From assembly GCA_034436355.1 (NCBI GenBank), contig DAOTVQ010000048.1, positions 1-64,000 on the forward strand: a stretch of DNA of 64,000 nucleotides, in the 5' to 3' direction. Positions within the stretch are counted from its first letter, which is position 1, and each line of letters begins with the position of its first letter. The notes below the pieces were generated by a model, which had not been told where the DNA came from, did not search any database, and was given only the letters and a program-made list of their open reading frames with translations. Below, piece by piece: positions 42,516 to 51,083 of this stretch. The position numbers and the translations under genes are program-made. Origin of the DNA: CP2-2F sp034436355. GTDB taxonomy: Bacteria; Chloroflexota; Anaerolineae; Aggregatilineales; UBA2796.

Positions 42516-43907
42516 ATGAAACGGCTTATGTTCTTCGTAGGGCTTGCCTGCTTGGCAGGCATTATCTTCGCAGTAGAAGCGCCGAACGCACATGCCTGCA
42601 CGCAGCCGGTTGGCGGGCATCCTGTTTATGGTGTGGGCTATCGGGCGCAGCAGAGCAGCCTTGTGCTGGAAGGTGTGGTCACCGCCATTGAAGGGCAAGG
42701 CAGCCTTAACGAGATCGCTGTCATTGAGGTGGTGCAGTATCTAAAAGGAGAAGGCAGCACAACGGTCAGGATGAGCGGCTTTGGCTCATCTGCCATGTGC
42801 TTGGCGTCCGTCAGCATTGGCGAACGTGCTGTCTTTTTCGCCGAACCAACTGCCAACGATGTGCTACGCGCACGGCATTTTGGCTTTGCAGATGCTAAGA
42901 CAGCCGCCACACCTGATTCCATTGCAGCGATCCGTCTTGCTTTACAAGCAGGCAATCCACTGGGCAACGCCACTGAGTTTGCACGCACCGCAACGCCAAC
43001 TTCCGTCACAATCATGCTGGATTGGACGCCAAACACCAACCACATCGGCTTGTACGTGGCACAGGCAAAAGGTTACTACACAGCGGCAAACCTGAACGTC
43101 ACCATCCAGCCTGCAGGTGATATTGCCGTCGATCAGGTGGTGGCAAGCGGCGCAGCACAGTTCGGCATCAGCTATCAGGAAGGCATGACCTACAGCCGTG
43201 CCGCAGGGCTGCCTGTCGTCTCAGTGGCAGCCATCATCCAACATAACACCTCAGGCTTTGCATCACTTCGTGCCAAGAAGCCGCTCACAACGCCCGCCGA
43301 TCTGATCGGTCTGCGCTATGGCAGCTTTGGCAGCGCCATTGAGCGCCCGATCCTCGACGCCTTGATCGCTTGCAGCGGCGCTTCCGGCACAGTGGAGATG
43401 TTAGACATCGGCTTTGTGGAGCCGTTCCCACTCATGGAGCGCGATCAGATAGATGTGGTGTGGGTGTTCTACGCATGGGATGGCATTCGCGCACAGCAGC
43501 AGGGCTTGGCGCTTGACCTGCTGATGCTGAAAGACTATACCGACTGCGTGCCAGATTACTACACGCCGATCCTGATCACCAGCGAGCGCCTAATCGCCGA
43601 ACAGCCTGAGGTGGTGCGCGCTTTTGTGCAGGCAACTGCACGCGGCTACGCCGATGCACTCAGGAATCCGACTGAGGCAGCCTATCTTTTGAGCTTGGCT
43701 GAGCCAGACCTTGACGCGAACCTAGTGCGTGCCAGCGCCATCTGGCTGGCAGAGCAGTTCCAAGCTGAGGCATCGCAGTGGGGTGTTCAGCGTGCTGAAG
43801 TGTGGGAAGCATTCACCGCGTTCATGGTGAGCGCGGGTGCGCTTGAAGCGCCCATCAACCTTGAAGGCGCCTTCACCAACGCCTTTTTGCCGGGCACCGC
43901 CCAATAG
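42516..43907 (+). CDS. THI5/NMT1-like substrate-binding protein with an N-terminal TIMP/netrin-like domain
   Basis: 463 residues from ATG 42516 (GGGAG about 12 bases upstream). The signal peptide (RLMFFVGLACLAGIIFAVEA) ends before AHACTQP. Residues ~28-130 form an extra domain: LVLEGVVTAIEGQGSLNEIA, EVVQYLKGEGSTTVRMSGFG, then SSAMCLASVSIGERAVFFAE, with two Cys and the strand pattern of TIMP/NTR-like domains. Residues ~160-463 are the binding protein: TIMLDWTPNTNHIGLYVAQA, GAAQFGISYQEGMTYSRAAG, then IGFVEPFPLMERDQIDVVWV. It probably binds a thiamine pyrimidine precursor for the adjacent permease. The fused front domain is unusual for ThiY proteins. Confidence 0.85.
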   Translation: MKRLMFFVGLACLAGIIFAVEAPNAHACTQPVGGHPVYGVGYRAQQSSLVLEGVVTAIEGQGSLNEIAVIEVVQYLKGEGSTTVRMSGFGSSAMCLASVSIGERAVFFAEPTANDVLRARHFGFADAKTAATPDSIAAIRLALQAGNPLGNATEFARTATPTSVTIMLDWTPNTNHIGLYVAQAKGYYTAANLNVTIQPAGDIAVDQVVASGAAQFGISYQEGMTYSRAAGLPVVSVAAIIQHNTSGFASLRAKKPLTTPADLIGLRYGSFGSAIERPILDALIACSGASGTVEMLDIGFVEPFPLMERDQIDVVWVFYAWDGIRAQQQGLALDLLMLKDYTDCVPDYYTPILITSERLIAEQPEVVRAFVQATARGYADALRNPTEAAYLLSLAEPDLDANLVRASAIWLAEQFQAEASQWGVQRAEVWEAFTAFMVSAGALEAPINLEGAFTNAFLPGTAQ

Positions 43908-43920
43908 CAATAGCAGCCAG

Positions 43921-43958
43921 AGCAGCAGGGCGGCTCAGGCATAGCCCTGCTGCTTTTT
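43921..43958 (+). terminator. Terminator of the thiamine operon
   Basis: An 11-base stem AGCAGCAGGGC / GCCCTGCTGCT (43921-43931 and 43944-43954) with a 12-base loop runs into TTTTT. It lies 13 bases after the operon's last stop and overlaps the end of the convergent eccC gene. Confidence 0.85.
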
Positions 43959-46900
43959 GTAGTCGTCTAGGGCGCCGTCAAGGTCGAAGGTGAAATCAAG
44001 TTCGGGCGGCGGCGGCGCGGCACGGCGCGGTGTTGGGCTAGGCGGCAAATCGGGATGGTCTTCCCACGCCGCCGAAGGAAACTCTGCCCAACGTGCCGCA
44101 ATCTCACGAGCAAGGCGGCGCGGATCGGCAGCGTGCGCGAACTGCACCAAACGTAGCGCGCCGCGCCGCACCAAATAGCCACGCCCCATCGGCAGCACCG
44201 CACGGCGCATAGTCGGCGAAACGCGCCCACCCAACACATCTACCGATTCAGCGCCGCTGAGCGCCATGCCCGCCCTGCCCGAACGCAGCACTTTGAGCAG
44301 TGCATCGCCGCCCCGCTGCATGGCAAGCGTTTCGCCAGTGGCAACAAGGTGCAAGCCCAAGCGCGCATCGCGGCGCAGCCAAGCCGCCAGTGCGTCCAGC
44401 CGTTCGTAGTGCGTGCCATCCAGCACATCTTGTAGTTGATCATAGTCATCCAGGGCGATGATGATCGGCATAAAGGGCTGTGCATCCGCCGAATCAAGTT
44501 CCTCATCAGCGGCGGTCAGGCGATCCAATTCATTCTGACGCCACGCTAACTCTACCGTTAGCCGATCTAAGGCATTCACAAGGCTTGGTACATCGGTCAC
44601 ATAGCGCAGCACATGCGGCAGATGGCGCAGTGGGCGCAGCGTCTCGCGGCTGAAATCAATCAGCACGAAGGCAACCTCACGCGGCGCATAGCGGGCTGCC
44701 ACGCCCAAGAGCAGCGTCCGCAGCAGGCTAGATTTGCCGCTACCGTAGGCGCCAAGGATCAGCCAATGCGGTGCATCGCGCCAGTGCAGTGTGATAGGCT
44801 GCAAAGTTTCGCCTTCCACACCCAGCACGCTGCGAAGCGGCTCCAGATGCGGCGAGTCGGGCTGCGTTAGGCGGCTTGGCAAGCCTTCCAGCGCCACAGG
44901 GAGATCAAATGGCACGCTTTCGGGCATGGCGCGGATCGGCTCTGGCAGCGGGCGATCTGCCCATGCGGCACGCATTGCCTCTAAGGTGGCCAGCAAGGCG
45001 CGGTCGCGCTCATCGTCATCGCCGGCGGTGTTGGGCAAGGCGATCTGAGCGTGAATCGGTGGGCGCGCTGCCAACACACCGCTGCCGGGGCGCGGATCGA
45101 TCTCGCGGTCGGGCAGGCGCCCTAAGAATTGCAGGTAATCGCCGCGTTCGGGCAGGCGCAAGGCAAAGCGCGCCTCAATCAGGTTCAGCACGCTGTAGGG
45201 CAAGCTGAGTGAAGGCGCAGTCAGCGCGAAATGAATGCCCACGGCACGCCCATCTCGCAGCAGGCGCAGCCAATCCGCCGCCTCATCAGAGTCGCTCTCC
45301 AGCGTCCGCCACAGTTCCGCGAAGTTATCCACCAACACAAAAATGGCGGGCAGCGGCGGCTGATCGGCGCTGCGGCGGCGGTTGTAAGTTTCCACATCGG
45401 CAGCGTGCAGGCGTGCTAAGGCATAGCGGCGTGCATCAAGGGCAGCCAGCAAGCGGCGAATCAGGCGCGAGAGGCGTTCGCGCTCATCACTGCCGATCAC
45501 TGCACCAACGTGCGGCAAGCGCGCCAACAGATCTAAGGTGCGTCCGCCAAAGCTCACAATGTAGAGTTCTGCCTCATCAGGGCGGAACAGGTGCGCTGCC
45601 GCCAAGACCAACGTGCGAAGCAAGGTTGTTTTGCCGCTACCTGAGGCACCAACCACCAGAAAATGTCCGCCTTGATCGGGAAAATTGATGGATAACGGCG
45701 GCTGGGCGCGGTGCGCCAGATCGTCCAGCACACCAATTGGCAGGCACGCCCAACGCCGATCCGCACCTGCGGGACGCCATGTGCTGCCATCCCAACCGCC
45801 GTAATCAGCCTTGTGCAGCACTTGCTCAAGGCTGATCTCAGGCGGCAGCGATTCAAGCAGCACTGGCACAGGCAGCACATCGGTGTAAAGCGCTGCCATA
45901 TGATCGGCAAGCGTTTCGGCAAGGGTTGGCAGCGTGTTCAGCGGTTCAGCCTCAGCCGTCAATAAATCAGTCGGTTGCTCAAAGCGAATAAGGCGCAAGA
46001 CGCTGTTTGGTGTGGCTGCGGAATCGGCGGGCTGCTCTAGGTAGTCCATGCCCACACGCGCCGCTTGGAACTGCTGCACCGCGTTGCCCACTTGGAAATA
46101 AGCGCGTCCCGGCACATCGGGCGGCAAGAAGGAGGCATCTGGGCGGCGGATGATTTCCTGCGATTCGTCGGGCGTTTGCACGCGCAGGCAAATGCGGAAA
46201 TTCAGGTTTGCCTTCATCTCAGCCGTCACATGCCCGCTAGGGCGCTGTGTGGCAAGGATCAGGTGCATGCCCAAGCTGCGCCCAACGCGCACCGTTGCCA
46301 CCAACTCATCCAGAAAGTTCGGTAGGCTGCTGGTCAGTTCGGCAAACTCATCAATGATGATGACCAAGTGCGGCAGCGGCTGCCAATCGGGCGGGAAAAT
46401 GCCGCTAAAGCGCCGCAAGCGCCGATGATACTCGGTGATGTCTTCTACATTTTGATCAGCGAGGAATTGCTGGCGGCGGCGGTTCTCTGCCTGAATGGCA
46501 GCCAAAGCGCGCAGTGCCTCTCGCGCATTCAAATTGGTGATGATGCCGACGACGTGCGGCAGCCGTCGCAGAATGTTGAAGGTTGCGCCGCCCTTGTAGT
46601 CGATCAGCAGAAAGTTGAGCAGGTAAGGATGATGCTCAATAGCAAGTGTGGTCACGATGGTCTGGAGCAGTTCACTTTTGCCAGAGCCAGTCGTGCCGCC
46701 GATCATGCCATGCGGACCGTGGGCGCGCTCCGAGAGATCAAGCACCTGCTGCGCCGAAAAACTGGCGTTGCCAATTGGCACAGGCAGTGGCAGCACACCA
46801 TCCGGCGGCACAGGGTGCGCCCAATTTTCACGGATTGCCAGTTGGCTAAGGCGCTCCACCCCATAAAGTTGCAGTGCGCTAAGTTGTGTGGGCAGGCGGC

Positions 46901-48113
46901 TTGCCTCGCCAAGCTGCGGCAGGCGGTAGACGGCGAGCTGACGGGCGATGAACTCTGCTTCGGCACGGCTGAGGCACTCTGCCTCACCGCTGAATGCCTT
47001 GCCTTCCGTGCCTGTCAACGCTACACGGAATCGGCTGCCTGTCAGCGACAGCACGCCGCCATACTCACCAGGCACATCTTCAAGACGGCTGCATATATGC
47101 AGTACATACAATGCGGGATGCCCTAGCAAGCGCTTGTAGCTGATCTCTTCCTGAATACTGCTCACATCGTCGAAGACGGCGACAATCACGCCCTGGTCGG
47201 CAGCCTGCTCAGTGCGTACATCAAGGCGGCGCGCCAACTGATCGATCAATTGGCGGCAGTGGTCTGCCTCAAAGGCAAGCTGATCCGGAAAGCCGCCTTG
47301 ATGGGTGCTGCTGGTGTGTGGCAGCCAGCGCGTCCAGCTCCAGGCTTTGTGGCGCAGCTTGCTGGAGAAAACATAGAGGCTCAGTTCAGACGGTGCGTGC
47401 AGCACTGCCAACTGGGCAATCAGGGCGTAGACGAACGGCACGCTTTCTTCAGAGTCGCCAACAATGCCAAGGCTGCCAACGGCGCGCAGATCAAGCGCAA
47501 GCGGCGCGTTGGGCAGTTTGCGATACTCAAAATAGAGGCTGTGGGCGCGGCGTGCATCCTCACCGAGCAAGTCTACATCAGGTGCGCGGACTTTAACAGC
47601 CGAAGGCATGGTGCCAATGCCAAGCCGCAGCGCCATAAAATCCGCGTCGGACGGACGCCGATTCCAGAGCAGGGTGTTTGGTTTGGCAGCCGTAGCGATT
47701 AGGCGCGTTAAGGGCGGGAAATGCTGATCTGCCTCCAGCAGTTGCAGATCGCGGGCAGCCTGCAAGCGCTCCAGACGGCGATCCAGCAGGCGGTGATAAT
47801 CACGGCGGCTGCGAAGGTGAGACAAAGCGTTTTGGCGGCGGCTTGCTACGTAGCTGATCAGGGCGGTCAGCGCACCTAAAATGCCGAGCGTTAAGGTGGG
47901 CAAGGCAAGCAAAGGTGCATTGGCGCCGCCAAGCGTTAGGTAGAATCCGCCAAGCACGGCAATGCCTGCCGAAGGCAGCAGCGTTGCCAAGAGGTTTGGC
48001 GGCGGTGCGGGCGTTTCGGCAGGTGGTGGTGGCAGATCAATCTCGCCGCGCAGGGGCAACGGCTGATAGCGCGGCGGACGGTTTAGCAGTTCAGCCGCAT
48101 CCTGATCAGACAT
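43935..48113 (-). CDS. eccC: Type VII secretion EccC/YukAB-like FtsK-SpoIIIE ATPase
   Basis: 1392 residues. Two N-terminal membrane helices (~43-85: LLPSAGIAVLGGFYLTLGGA, LPTLTLGILGALTALISYVA) are followed by three FtsK-type ATPase domains. The first has GGTTGSGKSELLQTI near 469 and LVIIIDEFAEL; the second has GASGSGKTTLLRT near 821 and IFVLVDNFAEL; the third has GAYGSGKSSLLRT near 1120 and IIIALDDYDQL. All three Walker A motifs are intact, and the classical acidic Walker B Glu is only in the first. The layout is that of the motor of WXG100 (type VII) secretion. It lies 11 bases after the WXG100-like gene on the same strand. No EccB/D/E, EssA/B or mycosin genes are in the window. Confidence 0.92.
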   Translation of the reverse strand: MSDQDAAELLNRPPRYQPLPLRGEIDLPPPPAETPAPPPNLLATLLPSAGIAVLGGFYLTLGGANAPLLALPTLTLGILGALTALISYVASRRQNALSHLRSRRDYHRLLDRRLERLQAARDLQLLEADQHFPPLTRLIATAAKPNTLLWNRRPSDADFMALRLGIGTMPSAVKVRAPDVDLLGEDARRAHSLYFEYRKLPNAPLALDLRAVGSLGIVGDSEESVPFVYALIAQLAVLHAPSELSLYVFSSKLRHKAWSWTRWLPHTSSTHQGGFPDQLAFEADHCRQLIDQLARRLDVRTEQAADQGVIVAVFDDVSSIQEEISYKRLLGHPALYVLHICSRLEDVPGEYGGVLSLTGSRFRVALTGTEGKAFSGEAECLSRAEAEFIARQLAVYRLPQLGEASRLPTQLSALQLYGVERLSQLAIRENWAHPVPPDGVLPLPVPIGNASFSAQQVLDLSERAHGPHGMIGGTTGSGKSELLQTIVTTLAIEHHPYLLNFLLIDYKGGATFNILRRLPHVVGIITNLNAREALRALAAIQAENRRRQQFLADQNVEDITEYHRRLRRFSGIFPPDWQPLPHLVIIIDEFAELTSSLPNFLDELVATVRVGRSLGMHLILATQRPSGHVTAEMKANLNFRICLRVQTPDESQEIIRRPDASFLPPDVPGRAYFQVGNAVQQFQAARVGMDYLEQPADSAATPNSVLRLIRFEQPTDLLTAEAEPLNTLPTLAETLADHMAALYTDVLPVPVLLESLPPEISLEQVLHKADYGGWDGSTWRPAGADRRWACLPIGVLDDLAHRAQPPLSINFPDQGGHFLVVGASGSGKTTLLRTLVLAAAHLFRPDEAELYIVSFGGRTLDLLARLPHVGAVIGSDERERLSRLIRRLLAALDARRYALARLHAADVETYNRRRSADQPPLPAIFVLVDNFAELWRTLESDSDEAADWLRLLRDGRAVGIHFALTAPSLSLPYSVLNLIEARFALRLPERGDYLQFLGRLPDREIDPRPGSGVLAARPPIHAQIALPNTAGDDDERDRALLATLEAMRAAWADRPLPEPIRAMPESVPFDLPVALEGLPSRLTQPDSPHLEPLRSVLGVEGETLQPITLHWRDAPHWLILGAYGSGKSSLLRTLLLGVAARYAPREVAFVLIDFSRETLRPLRHLPHVLRYVTDVPSLVNALDRLTVELAWRQNELDRLTAADEELDSADAQPFMPIIIALDDYDQLQDVLDGTHYERLDALAAWLRRDARLGLHLVATGETLAMQRGGDALLKVLRSGRAGMALSGAESVDVLGGRVSPTMRRAVLPMGRGYLVRRGALRLVQFAHAADPRRLAREIAARWAEFPSAAWEDHPDLPPSPTPRRAAPPPPELDFTFDLDGALDDYKKQQGYA

Positions 48114-48124
48114 GCCGCATAGTG

Positions 48125-48394
48125 TTATGCCTGATCCGCAGCACGCAGCGCACGGGCGCTTTGGCGCAGGTCTTCGGCAAGGCTGTGAACGAGCGCCGTC
48201 AGGCTCTGCATTTCTTCAAAGGCGGCGTCATATTGGCGAAAGAACGACTCCGCACGCTGCCCAATGAAGGTGCGGCGCAGGCTGGCAAGCATATCGTTGG
48301 TTGCCATTAGCTCACGCTGAATCAGGTTGGCGTTGGCATCAATGGTGCTGGCGCTTGCTTCCAGCGCAGCGGGATTGGCTTTAATCTCAGACAT
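48125..48394 (-). CDS. WXG100-family (ESAT-6-like) protein with FIG in place of WXG
   Basis: 89 residues, all-helical, of the size of ESAT-6/EsxA proteins. Helix 1 (NPAALEASASTIDANANLIQ), a central turn and helix 2 (AESFFRQYDAAFEEMQSLTA) form the helical hairpin. At the turn the sequence is TFIGQRAES, so the usual Trp is Phe but Gly and the following Ala-x-x-Phe are kept. No C-terminal YxxxD/E export signal is obvious. It is encoded directly before the EccC-like ATPase and is most likely its substrate or a structural partner. The Shine-Dalgarno AAGGATG precedes ATG 48394. Confidence 0.85.
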   Translation of the reverse strand: MSEIKANPAALEASASTIDANANLIQRELMATNDMLASLRRTFIGQRAESFFRQYDAAFEEMQSLTALVHSLAEDLRQSARALRAADQA

Positions 48395-48484
48395 AGACAG
48401 GCATCCTTTATGCGTTTAAGCGCGATCTTACATGGCAGGCAGGCAGGAGTCAAACACATTTTGCAAGAATTTACGCCCTGCCAA

Positions 48485-49486
48485 TTATTGTATAAGCAGC
48501 TTTTGCAAGTCGCCCTGCACTTCCAAGCCTGCGTTGCGCCCTGTGCCGCTAAAAATCGGTGTGCCGCCCTTCAGCGGCGCAAGGCAAACCTCGACGCTGG
48601 CGCGCAGTGTTTCTTCAACGCGCTTGTGCATTTCGGTGCGCGTCGGTTCGTGCAGCAAGCCGCCTTCGGCACGGCGCGCCAGCATCTCCAGACGGTAGCG
48701 CCGATCACGCACCACCCACGTCACATGATCATCGGTCACTTCCAGCTTTTCCAGCTTGGCGCCGGTGTAAGTGGCAAAGCGGTAGAGCGTCCCTGCTTGC
48801 CAAAAGCCAATGATGAAGCCACCAAAGGTGCGCCGCACAAATGGCACCGTCGCAATCGAGGCAGTCAGGCACACCTGCGGCTGATCAAAGTGATTGGTCT
48901 GCATCCAGACCCACGCCGAAGGAAAGGACTTACCCCAGTCCTTCTCGATGTAGCCGCGCCCGCCTTCAAAAGGCACGTTCTGCCCATCAATGCTCAGCGC
49001 GCCGTGAATAACGTGATCAAAGCTGCACACGCCGTGATTGCATTCCAAAAAGGGCAGCCAGCCAAACCAGCCCATAATACCCGGCGAATCAAGTGTGACG
49101 CGCCAACCACTGCCGCCTTCAAAGCGCACCTCACCCTGAATGCTCACCGCGCCGCCCTGTAAATTCAGGCGCATCTCGGTCAGCGAGAAGAAGTTTTCGC
49201 CAACGTGCAGCGCAAAACGATCTGTTGCTGCCTGAAACGCTTCAACAGGAAATTGGTAGTAGTGAGAGCGACCGTGCAAGCCATCCAGCACTTGGATAAA
49301 GGCGTGCGATTTGCTCGGATCAGCGTTCAGAAAGATGCCGGGAATCACGGCATAGCGGTGATTTTCAGTCGGATCAATCAGCTTGAAATACCAGCCCTCG
49401 AAAAAGGGCGGCTTTTTGCCCACACCATGATAGCGCTCAGGGTGCAGCGTCAGGTCGAGATAGCCCATAGGATTCGGTTGCCTCAT
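48485..49486 (-). CDS. Tocopherol cyclase-like protein
   Basis: 333 residues. The N-terminal motif LTLHPERYHG, KKPPFFEGWYFKLID, and ECNHGVCSFDHVIHGALSID, then GYIEKDWGKSFPSAWVWMQT are the hallmarks of the tocopherol cyclase family, whose plant and cyanobacterial members close the chromanol ring of vitamin E. In bacteria without tocopherol the role of such proteins is unknown. No prenyltransferase or methyltransferase of that pathway is adjacent, although an HPPD gene that makes homogentisate is present 34 kb away. The start may be ATG 49486 or 49468, the latter at MGYLDLTLHP. No membrane helix is visible. Confidence 0.85.
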   Translation of the reverse strand: MRQPNPMGYLDLTLHPERYHGVGKKPPFFEGWYFKLIDPTENHRYAVIPGIFLNADPSKSHAFIQVLDGLHGRSHYYQFPVEAFQAATDRFALHVGENFFSLTEMRLNLQGGAVSIQGEVRFEGGSGWRVTLDSPGIMGWFGWLPFLECNHGVCSFDHVIHGALSIDGQNVPFEGGRGYIEKDWGKSFPSAWVWMQTNHFDQPQVCLTASIATVPFVRRTFGGFIIGFWQAGTLYRFATYTGAKLEKLEVTDDHVTWVVRDRRYRLEMLARRAEGGLLHEPTRTEMHKRVEETLRASVEVCLAPLKGGTPIFSGTGRNAGLEVQGDLQKLLIQ

Positions 49487-49694
49487 CTAGGTTGGCTTAG
49501 CCAGCGGTTGCGCCGATTATAAGGGCAAGTGGCAAGTTGTGCCGAATGGCAGCCATGCCACTGCACAGCGAAACTGCTACAATCTGGAAACGCGCTGCAC
49601 GTTTGAACTTGTTTCAGGCTAAAGGTGTGGAAAATCGCACGCGGCGGCTTGCCAAAGCGCATGAGGCAGCCGCCTTAAAGATAGGATTCGGGCT

Positions 49695-50789
49695 ATGCGA
49701 ATTATCATCATCACCTCTTGGGCAACCGATGTGATCAGCGGCAGTGGAACGGCGGTTTTTTTCAACGCCTTTCTGTCTGGGCTGCGCCAACGCGGCTATG
49801 AGGTCGAAGTGATTGCGCCCAACTTCGATACTTCGGATTACATCGAGGCGACTCTTAAACGCTTTCAGTTCAACACTGAACTACGGACGGACGGACGCCT
49901 GAAAAACGCGGATGTGCTGATCGGCTTTGACTATGACGGCTACGGACTCGATCCTGCCAACCGTCCGCCGTTGATTGCCTCTGCCCATGCCCTCTACGGC
50001 GACTTCTACCGTTGGGAAAGCGATCCGATCCGCACCATGGTCTATGCACAAGCATTCTTTGACCGCCTGAACATGCAGCAGGCAGATCGCGTGACAGCAG
50101 GCAGCGCCTACGCCAAAGCGCAGATTGTCTCGCTATATGGCATTCCTGCCGAAAAGGTTCAGGTTGTGCCGCACGGCATGATCACGCCGACATGGCTGCC
50201 TATGGTGGACGCTGAAGCGCGCCAACCGAATGATCACCCGATTGTATTGGCAGTTGGCAAGCTCTATCCGCGCAAGCGCCTGGCTGTGCTGCTGCGCGCC
50301 GTGCCGCTGCTCACAGAAGAATTTCCCGATCTGGAAGTGCGAATTGTGGGCAACGGCTTGGAATGGGATAGCCTGCACCAATTGGCGGACGAATTAGACA
50401 TCACCGCGCACCTTACGTGGCTTTCCCATCTGGCGGATGATGCTGCCTTTGCCCGTGAATGGCGTCAGGCGGATGTCTTTTGCCATCCGAGCAGCCAAGA
50501 GAGCTTTGGGTACGTCTATCTGGAGGCGATGACGCTTGGCAAGCCGATTGTGGCTGCCAATGCCAGTGCCGCGCCTGAAGTGATTGGTGAGGCGGGCTTG
50601 CTGGTGGAGGCTGAAAATCCTGCTGCCTTTGCAGAGGGCATTCGGCGCTTTCTGCGCGATGCCGAACTGCGCGCCGAATACAGCCGCCGTGCGCGTGTGC
50701 GTGCGGCATACTTCACCCTAGCGCGCATGATTGACGGCTACGATCAGGCAATTGCGGCGGTGATCTCCAACGCGCCGATTAAGGCGTAG
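49695..50789 (+). CDS. Glycosyltransferase family 4 (GT-B fold)
   Basis: 364 residues. The N-terminal Rossmann domain begins IIIITSWATDVISGSGTAVF, and the acceptor loop keeps a Gly-rich turn. The C-terminal nucleotide-sugar domain starts at HPIVLAVGKLYPRKRLAVLL and ends with CHPSSQESFGYVYLEAMTLG, where the E-x7-E motif is seen, then ASAAPEVIGEAGLLVEAENP. Sugar donor and acceptor are unknown; a retaining mannosyl- or glucosyltransferase for cell-surface glycans is likely. No membrane helix is visible. It stands alone, 200 bases downstream of the divergent cyclase-like gene. Confidence 0.88.
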   Translation: MRIIIITSWATDVISGSGTAVFFNAFLSGLRQRGYEVEVIAPNFDTSDYIEATLKRFQFNTELRTDGRLKNADVLIGFDYDGYGLDPANRPPLIASAHALYGDFYRWESDPIRTMVYAQAFFDRLNMQQADRVTAGSAYAKAQIVSLYGIPAEKVQVVPHGMITPTWLPMVDAEARQPNDHPIVLAVGKLYPRKRLAVLLRAVPLLTEEFPDLEVRIVGNGLEWDSLHQLADELDITAHLTWLSHLADDAAFAREWRQADVFCHPSSQESFGYVYLEAMTLGKPIVAANASAAPEVIGEAGLLVEAENPAAFAEGIRRFLRDAELRAEYSRRARVRAAYFTLARMIDGYDQAIAAVISNAPIKA

Positions 50790-50898
50790 AGGCGCACTGC
50801 ATCAATTTGAAAAGGCGAAATTCTGTGCGAAGCCTCCAAAGCATAAATGTGTAAACAATCACTAATGCTTCATCACGCATTCCTTAAGGTATATCATC

Positions 50899-50926
50899 TT
50901 GTGGGCAAGTGACACCCAGCTATAAT
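50899..50926 (+). promoter_or_regulatory. Promoter upstream of the dipeptidase or of a small RNA
   Basis: TTGTGG (50899-50904), 16 bases, TATAAT (50921-50926). Transcription would start near 50933, about 150 bases before the dipeptidase ATG. A hairpin lies in between. Confidence 0.55.
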
Positions 50927-50980
50927 GGGTGCAAGATAAAGATTTAACACCTATAGATTTTCCCCACTATAGAGTTAGCG

Positions 50981-51007
50981 AAATGCCCACCGTGTGTGGG
51001 CATTTTC
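50981..51007 (+). terminator. Terminator-like hairpin in the leader of the dipeptidase gene
   Basis: A 10-base perfect stem AAATGCCCAC / GTGGGCATTT with a 5-base loop ends in TTTTCG. It may end a short transcript from the promoter at 50899, attenuate the dipeptidase, or terminate the upstream glycosyltransferase mRNA. Confidence 0.6.
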
Positions 51008-51083
51008 GTGTAGGGATAGTGCGCGGTTGGTGCCTCCACAGGCTATGGTAGACTTGGCTCATAGCAATAGCAAAGGAATGCCC

